Position numbers and translations under genes: made by a program. From Actinomadura madurae (lineage in GTDB: Bacteria; Actinomycetota; Actinomycetes; Streptosporangiales; Streptosporangiaceae): a stretch of DNA of 64,000 nt. The DNA is taken from the NCBI RefSeq assembly GCF_900115095.1, contig NZ_FOVH01000002.1, positions 845,334 through 909,333 on the forward strand, given 5' to 3'. Below are positions 1 through 9,705 of the stretch, piece by piece. The number at the start of each line of letters is the position of its first letter. Within the stretch, counting starts at the first letter, position 1. Under the pieces are notes generated by a model, which was not told the origin of the DNA, did no database searches, and worked only from the letters and a program-made list of their open reading frames with translations.

Positions 1-779
1 GCGGCCAGCCTGACGGCCAATTCCCTGGCGTCCCGCGGGCTGGTCGGTTCTGCTGGAATCCGGCCCAGGACCTCTGTGGGGTCGTGCGGTCCTCCGGCAA
101 GCCGGTGGCCCAGCTGACGGGCCAGCACGTCACACGGGTCTGGCCGCTGATGGTCGGTGACGAGCTCCGACACCTCGCTCGTGTCCGAATCCTGACCCAC
201 CACGATGACCATCCGGGCATCGAGCTCCTTGAGCATGTCCCGGCACCCCAGAAGGTCCACCTCTGTGAGGCGCTTGGCCCAGCTCTGCCCGGACGCCTTG
301 TACAGATATCCATGCCCAGGGCTGAGCTTCCCCTTGTCTAGCAGGGTGGGCGGCTCTGTCGAGCGGATCATCCGCAGCTCATGACATCGGTGAGCCAACG
401 CTGCCAGGGCGGTGGTCGTACGCCCCGTTCCCGGCAGTCCTTGCAGTACGGCGACGGGCTCGTTGTCGAGACGGTGGACCAGTGCTTCCTTGGACGCGGT
501 ACCGGCGAACCGCAGCCTGATGTCGTCCCAGCGTTCCGGGGGGACAGGGGCGAGCTGCCACGAGTCCTTCCCCTCGGCCATGTGGATGTGCTTGTCGCCT
601 GTGACCTTGTCTCCGCCGAACGCGTCCCCTCCGTGGGCTGTGTTCGGTGGTCTGAACTGGTCGTTGAACATCCGCCGGAGTTCCCGCACCTGCTCCTGGA
701 GCCGTCTGAGCTCCGACGGGCTTCGATCCTGCTCCGGAAGGCCCTCCAGCGCCCTGGGCTCTCCCTCGTCGTCGGACAT
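1..779 (-). CDS. P-loop NTPase-like protein, C-terminus beyond the window
   Basis: The reading frame opens with ATG at 779 and runs off the window start, so about 259 N-terminal residues are visible. Residues 21-40 are charged and heptad-like (a short coiled coil). Residues 50-66 form a GGDAFGGDKVTGDKHIH motif, and residues 114-121 form the P-loop GLPGTGRT, where Arg replaces the usual Lys. A later hydrophobic strand (RMVIVVGQDSD) lies where a Walker B strand could be. The start lies 9 bases after the stop of the upstream cyclase-like gene, so the two are probably one operon. The family resembles actinomycete ATP-binding proteins with GxxGTGR loops that act as scaffolds or switches in multi-protein systems; this is recognition from general knowledge, not a search. 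The effector or C-terminal domain is not visible, so function is undetermined. Confidence 0.7.
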   Translation of the reverse strand, partial: MSDDEGEPRALEGLPEQDRSPSELRRLQEQVRELRRMFNDQFRPPNTAHGGDAFGGDKVTGDKHIHMAEGKDSWQLAPVPPERWDDIRLRFAGTASKEALVHRLDNEPVAVLQGLPGTGRTTTALAALAHRCHELRMIRSTEPPTLLDKGKLSPGHGYLYKASGQSWAKRLTEVDLLGCRDMLKELDARMVIVVGQDSDTSEVSELVTDHQRPDPCDVLARQLGHRLAGGPHDPTEVLGRIPAEPTSPRDARELAVRLA

Positions 780-788
780 CGCGGCCGC

Positions 789-1562
789 CTAATGGATGTT
801 CTTGTTACCAGCGACTTTGTCCCCACTGAAGGCGTCTCCCCCATACGAGACGTTCGCCGCCCGGTTCCCCGCCTTGTCTCCATGTGGGTAGGGGGGCGAA
901 GGCGGAAGCGCGGGCCCAGGTTCGCCGCCCTCGGTCCCGTTTTCCGGGTCATAGGGACTGAGCGCGGCGATGGTCGCCAGATCGAACCGTGGAACGTACA
1001 GATAGGCGCGATAGACCTGCTTTTTCACGGCGACGCACACCGGGCGGAAGAGTGTCGGACGGGGATGTCCGGGCCCCTGGGTGATGTAGTCACGGTAGAT
1101 GTCGGAGGAGACGATGATTCCCAAGTCCGCCTCGGAGAGCTCGCGCATCGCCACTCGCAGCGGGTCGGAGTCGCGCAGGCGAGCCGGTTGCACCGCGTGC
1201 TGGCCAGGCCACCCCGTCGCGCCGTCCAGATGGAGCGGACCGATGTGGACGGCCATGCGGAGCCGGAGACGGGTAAACGTCTCCTCCGCTTGCCGCCTGT
1301 TGTACGACCCCAGTGCCGCGTCCAATTCACGGACGAACACATCCATCAGCGGCCCTGTGTCAGTGCCCGCCGGCAGGACCACGTAGACGCCGTCACCTCC
1401 GTCTTGGCGTTGCCACGCACGACGGTTCAGCCGGGCCACGTCGGCGGCGTCGTCCAGTATCCGGCCGAGCGCGGCCTGCAGGGTCCGCTGCTCGGCGTCA
1501 GTACGGCTGCTGTAGTCTTCGATGTCGACCGTGAACAGAACACGGTATTCGGGAACGCCCAT
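789..1562 (-). CDS. Nucleotidyl-cyclase-fold protein with C-terminal GDK motif
   Basis: This protein has 257 residues if it starts at ATG 1562, which is preceded by GGAGGA; an upstream ATG at 1595 lacks such a site. The pattern resembles class III nucleotidyl cyclases: a first strand with VDIEDYS (D13, D16) where the first metal Asp lies, GGDGVYVV (D57) in the second metal position, and GQHAVQPARLRD matching the G..VN.AARL element but with Gln in place of the catalytic Asn while Arg is kept. It may be active with altered chemistry or a nucleotide-binding relic. The last 17 residues repeat the motif found near the N-terminus of the downstream NTPase. It sits between a CRP-type cyclic-nucleotide-domain regulator and that NTPase on the same strand. 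The cyclase fold is a pattern match by eye; catalytic activity is not established. Confidence 0.65.
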   Translation of the reverse strand: MGVPEYRVLFTVDIEDYSSRTDAEQRTLQAALGRILDDAADVARLNRRAWQRQDGGDGVYVVLPAGTDTGPLMDVFVRELDAALGSYNRRQAEETFTRLRLRMAVHIGPLHLDGATGWPGQHAVQPARLRDSDPLRVAMRELSEADLGIIVSSDIYRDYITQGPGHPRPTLFRPVCVAVKKQVYRAYLYVPRFDLATIAALSPYDPENGTEGGEPGPALPPSPPYPHGDKAGNRAANVSYGGDAFSGDKVAGNKNIH

Positions 1563-1634
1563 CTTTTCCTCCGATGCTCCGGGTGCCCAGAGCATCGGGC
1601 CAGACCATGCACGGCAATCCGGATAAATCCGGGT

Positions 1635-2393
1635 TCAGTGCAGATCCGCGAACTCGGTGAGCCGAGCGAGATCGGTGATGACCACACGGCGGCGTCCGGC
1701 GACCGACACCAGCCCGTCCGAAGTGAGTGCGCGCAACGCCTTCTGCACCGTGTCCTCCTTGGCGCCGACCAGGCCGCCCAACTCGGCCTGAGTCAAGGGG
1801 ATGCCCAGGTCCACTCCCGCGTCGCAGGGACGCCCGTGCCGGCCGGCGAGGGCGAGCAGAACCCGAGCCAAGCACTGCCCGGCCGTGTAACCGGCGAAAT
1901 CAAGGCGTCGCTGGTTGGACCAGCGGAGCCGCTCGATCGTCATCTGGTTCAGGATGAGCGCCGCGGCCGGGTGCCGTTGGAGGAAGCCGACGAACGCCTC
2001 ACCTCGGATCTGGCACACAACCGCCCGGCCGCATGTGACGACGGTCGCGGACCGCACCGTCTCGCCGAGGACCGCCATTTCTCCGATCATGTCGCCGCTC
2101 ACCCGGAGCGCCAGCAGCGCCTCTGTGCCGTTCTCCACCCGAGCACTCACCTTGACCAGCGCGTCGATCAGTAACCAGACCGAGCCCGCGGGATCTCCCT
2201 GCCGCACCAGAGCACGGTGCGGCCCTAGCGAATGCAGCACGCCCAGCCTGAGCAACCTCGTCCTGTCCGGGACCGAAAGCCGACTCAGGAAGGTGCCCTT
2301 CGGCCACGTGCGAGCCTCGAACACGACAGTCTCCGGGTTTCTACGAGGCAAGGGATCGGTGGCGACCACGACACCATCATGCGTCAACGGCAC
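1635..2393 (-). CDS. CRP/FNR-family transcriptional regulator
   Basis: This regulator has about 252 residues from GTG 2393; the frame stays open to ATG 2582, but the extra N-terminus is low-complexity and would run through the promoter dyad. An N-terminal cyclic-nucleotide-binding domain (about residues 32-150) contains MIGEMAVLGETVRSATV, which keeps the Gly-Glu and Arg-Ser pair (G104, E105, R114, S115) of the CRP phosphate-binding cassette. A C-terminal winged helix (about 185-245) contains TQAELGGLVGAKEDTVQKAL. It ends 72 bases upstream of the cyclase-like gene, so the set could be regulator, cyclic-nucleotide source and NTPase. No ribosome-binding site clearly decides the start, so the 5' end is uncertain. 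GTG 2369 and TTG 2387 are alternatives. Confidence 0.85.
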   Translation of the reverse strand: MPLTHDGVVVATDPLPRRNPETVVFEARTWPKGTFLSRLSVPDRTRLLRLGVLHSLGPHRALVRQGDPAGSVWLLIDALVKVSARVENGTEALLALRVSGDMIGEMAVLGETVRSATVVTCGRAVVCQIRGEAFVGFLQRHPAAALILNQMTIERLRWSNQRRLDFAGYTAGQCLARVLLALAGRHGRPCDAGVDLGIPLTQAELGGLVGAKEDTVQKALRALTSDGLVSVAGRRRVVITDLARLTEFADLH

Positions 2394-2486
2394 CGGGCGG
2401 AGTAGCCGTGAAAATGAGGCCGGTGGAGGAGCCCTCCGTGCGCGGAGCCGAGCCCGAGAGAACCCGCGGCAGGCATACTCGATGTC

Positions 2487-2505
2487 ACGGAGTATAACGC
2501 TCCGT
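2487..2505. promoter_or_regulatory. Dyad with overlapping divergent -10 boxes
   Basis: ACGGAG (2487-2492) and CTCCGT (2500-2505) form a perfect inverted repeat around a 7-base AT-rich centre. The centre gives TATAAC on the plus strand (2493-2498), and TATACT on the minus strand (2496-2491). The first would serve the small gene starting at 2508 as a nearly leaderless transcript, the second the CRP gene. A regulator bound here would block both. No clear -35 boxes were seen. Confidence 0.5.
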
Positions 2506-2507
2506 AT

Positions 2508-2726
2508 ATGGGGGATGATCGGAGGAGCTGGACGGGGCCGGGCGGGCTTCGGGTGACGGCGGTGCGGCTGACGGGGGCGCACCGGGTGTGGGCGGAGTTC
2601 GCCGGAGTCCGGGGAACCAGCGCGTTCCTCGTGACGCGGAACGGAGCCCCCGTGGGGCGCGGCTACTACCGGTCCGTCGACGACCTCGCCGAGATCGTCG
2701 ACCTCGCCGACCTGCGCGCGGAGTGA
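2508..2726 (+). CDS. Small conserved-type hypothetical protein (72 aa)
   Basis: This short gene reads from ATG 2508, directly after the dyad promoter and with no ribosome-binding site, which fits a leaderless mRNA. The product looks like a single small alpha/beta domain: strand-rich VTAVRLTGAHRVWAEFAG, then TSAFLVTRNGAPVGRGYYRSVDDLAEIVD. There are no membrane segments, no cysteines and no recognised motif. An in-frame GTG at residue 16 is an alternative start. It is divergent from the CRP gene and followed by ribokinase on the same strand. Function unknown; kept because third-position GC is high and the hydrophobic pattern is protein-like. Confidence 0.5.
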   Translation: MGDDRRSWTGPGGLRVTAVRLTGAHRVWAEFAGVRGTSAFLVTRNGAPVGRGYYRSVDDLAEIVDLADLRAE

Positions 2727-2779
2727 CGGCTTGCGCCGGCCGGCCCGCCGCGTGTAGTCGGTTACCTGTGGAAAAGCGC

Positions 2780-3673
2780 ATGTGGGACGTCGTCGTGGTG
2801 GGGTCGGTCAACGCGGACCTGGTGGTGGGCGTCGAGCGCCGGCCCGCGCCGGGGGAGACCGTGCTCGGCTCCGACCTCGCCACCCATCCGGGCGGGAAGG
2901 GCGCCAACCAGGCGGTCGCGGCGGCCCGGCTCGGCGGCCGGGCCGGGATCGTCGGGCGGGTCGGCGACGACGGGCACGGCGCGCTGCTGCGCGCCGCCCT
3001 CGCCGCGGACGGCGTCGCCCTCGACCACCTGGTCACCACGCCGGACGCGCCGACCGGCGTCGCGCTGATCACGGTCGGGCCGGACGGCGACAACAGCATC
3101 ATCGTCTCGCCCGGCGCCAACGCCCGGCTGGGCCCCGGCGACGTCGAGGACGCCCGGGAGATGATCGCGGGGGCGGCGGTCGTGTCGTTCCAGCTGGAGG
3201 TGCCGCTGCCCGCCGTGGAGGCCGCCGCCGGCGCCGCCGCGCGCGCGGGCGGGCGGGTCGTCCTCAACCTCTCGCCGCCCGCGCCGATCCCCGACGGGCT
3301 GCTCGCCCTCTGCGACCCCCTCGTCGTCAACGAGCACGAGGCCGCCTTCCTGCTCGGCGGGGACGGCGACCCCGCGCGCATGGCGGCCGCGCTCGCTGGC
3401 TCCGGGCCGCGCTCGGTCGTCGTCACGCTCGGCGCCGACGGCGTCGTGGTCGCCGGCGGCGGCGGCACGACCGCCCTCCCGTCGCCGAAGGCGAAGGCCG
3501 TCGACACCACGGGCGCGGGCGACGCGTTCACCGCCGCGCTCTGCCTGCGGCTCGCCCGCGGCGACGCCCTGCCGGACGCGGCCGCCTACGCCACCCGCGC
3601 GGGGGCCGCCGCCGTCCGCCGGGCGGGGGCCCAGAGCTCCTTCCCGACGCCGGACGAGCTGCCCGGCGGGTAG
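2780..3673 (+). CDS. rbsK: Ribokinase
   Basis: This 297-residue PfkB-family sugar kinase should phosphorylate D-ribose to ribose 5-phosphate with ATP in the cytoplasm, feeding the pentose phosphate pathway. Visible signatures are the N-terminal GSVNADLVV strand, the GGKGANQA substrate motif at about 38-45, and the C-terminal DTTGAGDAF motif whose final Asp (D248) is the catalytic base. Length matches ribokinases (about 300). ATG 2780 was chosen because the product then begins at the first beta strand; GTG 2768 is an in-frame alternative. No ribose transporter or LacI repressor is adjacent, so other furanose sugars cannot be excluded. Confidence 0.9.
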   Translation: MWDVVVVGSVNADLVVGVERRPAPGETVLGSDLATHPGGKGANQAVAAARLGGRAGIVGRVGDDGHGALLRAALAADGVALDHLVTTPDAPTGVALITVGPDGDNSIIVSPGANARLGPGDVEDAREMIAGAAVVSFQLEVPLPAVEAAAGAAARAGGRVVLNLSPPAPIPDGLLALCDPLVVNEHEAAFLLGGDGDPARMAAALAGSGPRSVVVTLGADGVVVAGGGGTTALPSPKAKAVDTTGAGDAFTAALCLRLARGDALPDAAAYATRAGAAAVRRAGAQSSFPTPDELPGG

Positions 3674-3674
3674 C

Positions 3675-4103
3675 TCAGCGGCCGGTGCGGGCGCGGAGCC
3701 GGTACAGCTCGTCGGCGACGTCGTGGACGTCGGCGCCGAGGTCGAACGCGCTCAGCAGGTGCAGGTCGTCCGCGGTCTCGACCTCCAGCATCCGCGTGTG
3801 CAGCAGGAGCCGGCGGCGCTCGTCGACTCGGATCGCGGTCACCTCGTCCCACCGGACGCGGCGGCGCCCCGCGTAGCCGGACGCGACGGTGAGGCCGTCG
3901 CCGTCGGCGGCCAGCCGGACCGGCGCGACCAGGTCGCGCAGCGCGAGCGCGTTCAGCCCGATCGCCGCGGCGCCCGCCAGGAACAGGAACTGCGGGTCGT
4001 GCGAGTACAGCACCACGAGCGCCGTGACGGCCGCCGCCGCGGCGCACTTCACCGCCACGTGACTAGGCGGTACACGCCACCGTCGCTCCGGACTCGCCTC
4101 CAT
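3675..4103 (-). CDS. PH-domain-containing membrane protein
   Basis: This 142-residue protein has two closely spaced hydrophobic segments (about 17-33 and 38-55) followed by a strand-rich domain, [30 protein letters not shown], typical of small bacterial PH domains (bPH_6-like). Such proteins are usually tail-in membrane proteins of unknown role. It ends 2 bases after the ribokinase stop, convergently. It is divergent from the Ppx/GppA gene with 63 bases between starts. ATG 4115 is an alternative start. Confidence 0.75.
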   Translation of the reverse strand: MEASPERRWRVPPSHVAVKCAAAAAVTALVVLYSHDPQFLFLAGAAAIGLNALALRDLVAPVRLAADGDGLTVASGYAGRRRVRWDEVTAIRVDERRRLLLHTRMLEVETADDLHLLSAFDLGADVHDVADELYRLRARTGR

Positions 4104-4166
4104 GCACGAGACCATAGCCGCAGCGTGACGCTGCCCGCGCCGGGGGCGTCCGATAGCGTCGGCACC

Positions 4167-5096
4167 ATGCGACTCGGCGTGCTGGACGTGGGCTCGAACA
4201 CCGTGCATCTCCTGGTGGTGGACGCGCACCAGGGGGCACGGCCCCTCCCCGCGTTCTCCCACAAGGCGGATCTGCGGCTCGCCGCGCACCTGGAGGACGG
4301 CGACCGGCTCTCCGAGGAGGGCGAGCGCCTGCTGCGCGACTTCGTCGACGAGGCGCTGCAGATCGCGGAGGACAAGGGCGTCGAGGACATCGTCGCGTTC
4401 GCCACCTCCGCCGTCCGCGACGCCGCCAACGGGGACGAGGTGCTCGCGCGGATCCGCGACGACAAGCGGATCGACATCCGGGCGATGTCCGGCGACGAGG
4501 AGGCGCGGCTGACGTTCCTCGCCGTCCGGCGCTGGTTCGGCTGGTCGTCGGGCCGGCTGCTCGTCGTGGACATCGGCGGCGGCTCCCTGGAGATCGCGTG
4601 CGGCATCGACGAGGAGCCGGACGTGGCGTTCTCGCTGCCGCTCGGCTCGGTCCGGCTCACCCGCGACCGGTTCACCGCCGACCCGCCGCCGCCGGATGAG
4701 GTCCGCGAGCTGCGCCGGCACATCCGGACGGAGATCGCCCGCAAGGTCGGGGACGTCGCCCGCTACGGGCCGGCGGACCACGCGGTCGCCACGTCCAAGA
4801 CGTTCCGGCAGCTGGCCCGGATCGGCGGCGCCGCGCCCTCGGCGGAGGGCCCGTACCAGCGGCGGGTCCTGGCGGCCGACACCCTGACCGAGTGGACCGA
4901 GAAGCTGGCGAAGATGGCCGCCGCCGAGCGGGCCGAGCTGCCCGGCGTGTCCGAGGGCCGCGCTCCGCAGCTGCTCGCGGGGGCGATCGTCGCGGACGCC
5001 GCGATGGACCTGTTCGAGCTCGGCGAGCTGGAGGTCTGCCCCTGGGCGCTGCGTGAGGGCGTCATCCTCCGCCGGCTGGACATGATCGTCGGCTGA
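4167..5096 (+). CDS. Ppx/GppA family exopolyphosphatase
   Basis: This 309-residue member of the ASKHA-fold Ppx/GppA family hydrolyses terminal phosphates of polyphosphate or the 5' phosphate of pppGpp, so it bears on stringent response and phosphate storage. The phosphate-1 motif [14 protein letters not shown] (residues 5-18) and phosphate-2 motif [14 protein letters not shown] (about 133-146) are intact. It has the short form seen in mycobacterial Ppx1, without the C-terminal HD domain of E. coli Ppx. ATG 4167 is preceded by TAGCGT at a distance fitting a leaderless mRNA. Polyphosphate or pppGpp as main substrate cannot be told from sequence. Confidence 0.9.
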   Translation: MRLGVLDVGSNTVHLLVVDAHQGARPLPAFSHKADLRLAAHLEDGDRLSEEGERLLRDFVDEALQIAEDKGVEDIVAFATSAVRDAANGDEVLARIRDDKRIDIRAMSGDEEARLTFLAVRRWFGWSSGRLLVVDIGGGSLEIACGIDEEPDVAFSLPLGSVRLTRDRFTADPPPPDEVRELRRHIRTEIARKVGDVARYGPADHAVATSKTFRQLARIGGAAPSAEGPYQRRVLAADTLTEWTEKLAKMAAAERAELPGVSEGRAPQLLAGAIVADAAMDLFELGELEVCPWALREGVILRRLDMIVG

Positions 5097-5108
5097 TCCG
5101 GCGGAGAC

Positions 5109-5121
5109 GGGGACGTTCCCC
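5109..5121. terminator. Short hairpin after ppx
   Basis: GGGGA and TCCCC flank a 3-base loop 13 bases after the ppx stop. It is short and has no T-run, so it is only a weak candidate terminator. Confidence 0.25.
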
Positions 5122-5244
5122 GCAATAACGGCTGTCCGGAAATGGTCTGCCGTAGGCCATAACTAGACGCGCTTTGTCTTTACCCCCCGGGCCGCGGCCA
5201 CGTAGGGAGGAAACTGCGGGCGGCTCTGATCCTGGGGGTTCTTG

Positions 5245-7401
5245 ATGACGGCTGCGAACAGGTTCTCCTCCCTGCCCTGCGGGCGGCGGGGCAAGTGGGT
5301 AGTGCTGGCCGTCTGGATCGTCATCCTGGCCGTCGCGATGCCGCTGGCCGGCAAGCTCACCGGCGCGCAGACCAACGAGTCGTCGGCGTGGCTGCCGAGC
5401 AACGCCGAGTCCACCCGGGTCGTCGAGGAGTCCGAGCGGTTCACGCCCGCCGACACCTTCCCGGCGGTGATCGTCTACCACCGGGACGGCGCCCCGCTGA
5501 CCGCCGCCGACCGGGCGAAGGCCGCGGCGGACGTGCCCCGGCTGCGGGCCGTCACCGGCGACCCGGAGGGCTCCGACCCGCCCCGGCGGCTCGCCGTGGA
5601 CGTCCAGGGCCCGATCCCCGCCAAGGACGGCACGGCCCTGGAGACGATCGTCTCGGTCCAGGTCGGCAACGGGGGCTGGGACCTGCTCGGCCCCGCCGTC
5701 GACGACTACCGCGACATCGTCCAGCGCGGGGACCCCGGCCTGTCGGCGCACGTGACCGGCCCGGCCGGGTACGCGGGCGACTTCAGCAACGTCTTCGCCG
5801 GCTTCGACGCGACCCTGCTGCTCATCACCGCCGCCATCGTCATCGCGATCCTGCTGATCACCTACCGCAGCCCGATCCTGTGGCTCGCGCCGCTGCTGTG
5901 CGTGGGCTTCGCGCTGACGGCCGCCCAGGCGCTCATCTACCTGCTGGCCGCGCACGCCGGGCTCACCGTCAACGGGCAGGCCGCGTTCATCCTGACCGTG
6001 CTGGTCTTCGGCGCCGGCACCGACTACGCGCTGCTGCTGGTCGCCCGCTACCGGGAGGAGCTGCGGCGGCACCGCGACCGGCACGAGGCGATGGCGATCG
6101 CCCTGCACCGCGCCGGCCCCGCGATCATCGCGAGCGGCTCGACGGTCGCGCTCGGCATGCTGTGCCTGCTCGTCGCCGTCCTCAACTCGACCAAGAGCAT
6201 GGGCCCGGTGATGGCGATCGGCGTCGTCGTCGCGCTCGCCGCGATGGTCACGCTGCTGCCCGCGCTGCTGGTCATCGGCGGGCGCTGGATGTTCTGGCCC
6301 CGCCGCCCGGCCTACGGGACGGCCGAGCCGTCCGAGCGGGGCCTGTGGGCGCGGGCCGGCGCCGCCATCGCGACCCGCCCCCGCATCACCTGGATCGTCA
6401 CCGCCGTGGTGCTCGGCGCGCTCGCCACCGGGATCTTCGGCCTGCGCACCGGCTCGCTGCCCAGCAAGGACGCGTTCAGCACCGGCAAACCGGACTCGGT
6501 CACCGGCGAGGAGGTGCTCGCCCGGCACTTCCCGGCCGGGAGCGGATCACCCGTCCAGATCGTCACCAACGCGGGGACGCAGGACGAGGTCACCGCGGCC
6601 CTCGCCACCGTCCCCGGCCTGACCGCGGTCGCGCCGGCCGGGAACGACCCGGGGCGGCCGATCGAGGGCCGGGTGTACCTGGAGGGCACGCTCACCGCCG
6701 CGCCCGACAGCGAACGGGCGTTCACCGCGGTCGAGCGCGCCCGCACCGCCGCGCACGCCGTGCCGGGCGCGGACGCCCTGGTCGGCGGGACGTCGGCGGT
6801 GACGCTCGACATCAACGACGCCTCCCACCGGGACCAGAACGCCGTCATCCCGCTGGTCCTCGTCGTCGTGCTCGCGATCCTCGGGCTGCTGCTGCGCGCC
6901 GTCGTCGCGCCGCTGATCCTCGTCGCGACCGTCGTGCTGTCGTACGCGGCGGCGCTCGGCGTCAGCGCGCTGGTGTTCAACCACGTGTTCGGGTTCGCCT
7001 CAGCGGACCCGTCGTTCCCGCTGTGGGCGTTCGTGTTCCTCGTGGCGCTCGGCACCGACTACAACATCTTCCTGATGACGCGCGTCCACGAGGAGGCCAA
7101 GCGGCACGGGACCCGGCGCGGCGCGCTGATCGGGCTCGCCGCGACCGGCGGGGTCATCACCTCGGCGGGCGCCGTCCTCGCGGGGACGTTCGCCGCGCTC
7201 GGCTCGCTGCCGCTCGTGTTCGTCGCCGAGCTCGGCTTCACGGTCGCGTTCGGGGTGCTGCTCGACACGTTCATCGTCCGGTCGGTGCTGGTCACCGCGC
7301 TGAACCTGGATCTCGGCCGGCACATGTGGTGGCCGAGCGCGCTGTCCCGGGCCCGGTCCCCGGCCGCCGCGCGGGAGGCCGCCACCGCCGCCCGCGAGTA
7401 G
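5245..7401 (+). CDS. MMPL-family (RND) membrane transporter
   Basis: This 718-residue transporter has the duplicated MMPL layout: one N-terminal membrane helix (about 17-37), a periplasmic-type loop, a bundle of helices containing FGAGTDYALLLVARYREE (about 254-272), a second helix and loop (about 375-530), then a bundle with LGTDYNIFLMTRVHEEAK (about 600-617). The paired GTDY motifs carry the proton-relay Asp-Tyr of the family. MMPL proteins export lipids, lipid-linked metabolites or drugs using proton motive force. ATG 5245 is preceded by GGGGG at suitable spacing. There is no adjacent biosynthetic cluster or TetR gene, so the cargo is unknown. Confidence 0.9.
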   Translation: MTAANRFSSLPCGRRGKWVVLAVWIVILAVAMPLAGKLTGAQTNESSAWLPSNAESTRVVEESERFTPADTFPAVIVYHRDGAPLTAADRAKAAADVPRLRAVTGDPEGSDPPRRLAVDVQGPIPAKDGTALETIVSVQVGNGGWDLLGPAVDDYRDIVQRGDPGLSAHVTGPAGYAGDFSNVFAGFDATLLLITAAIVIAILLITYRSPILWLAPLLCVGFALTAAQALIYLLAAHAGLTVNGQAAFILTVLVFGAGTDYALLLVARYREELRRHRDRHEAMAIALHRAGPAIIASGSTVALGMLCLLVAVLNSTKSMGPVMAIGVVVALAAMVTLLPALLVIGGRWMFWPRRPAYGTAEPSERGLWARAGAAIATRPRITWIVTAVVLGALATGIFGLRTGSLPSKDAFSTGKPDSVTGEEVLARHFPAGSGSPVQIVTNAGTQDEVTAALATVPGLTAVAPAGNDPGRPIEGRVYLEGTLTAAPDSERAFTAVERARTAAHAVPGADALVGGTSAVTLDINDASHRDQNAVIPLVLVVVLAILGLLLRAVVAPLILVATVVLSYAAALGVSALVFNHVFGFASADPSFPLWAFVFLVALGTDYNIFLMTRVHEEAKRHGTRRGALIGLAATGGVITSAGAVLAGTFAALGSLPLVFVAELGFTVAFGVLLDTFIVRSVLVTALNLDLGRHMWWPSALSRARSPAAAREAATAARE

Positions 7402-7410
7402 CGCCGGCGG

Positions 7411-9576
<2,166 letters not shown>

Positions 9577-9705
9577 GGAGAGATCACCTTTCAACCCCAC
9601 GGAGCCACGTCCTGGCGGGCCGCCCCACGGCGGCACGCGGCCCCGACGTTCCATACGATGTCAGAGGACGCGCCCAGGTTCTAGCGTCCGCCCGACGATC
9701 TCGGA

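Noticed and set aside
84..341. Short plus-strand frame at the window start
   Set aside because: It is antisense to the partial NTPase, whose P-loop and coding pattern are convincing on the minus strand.
1596..1634. Possible extra start for the cyclase-like gene at 1595
   Set aside because: ATG 1562 has a GGAGGA site and starts at the first predicted strand.
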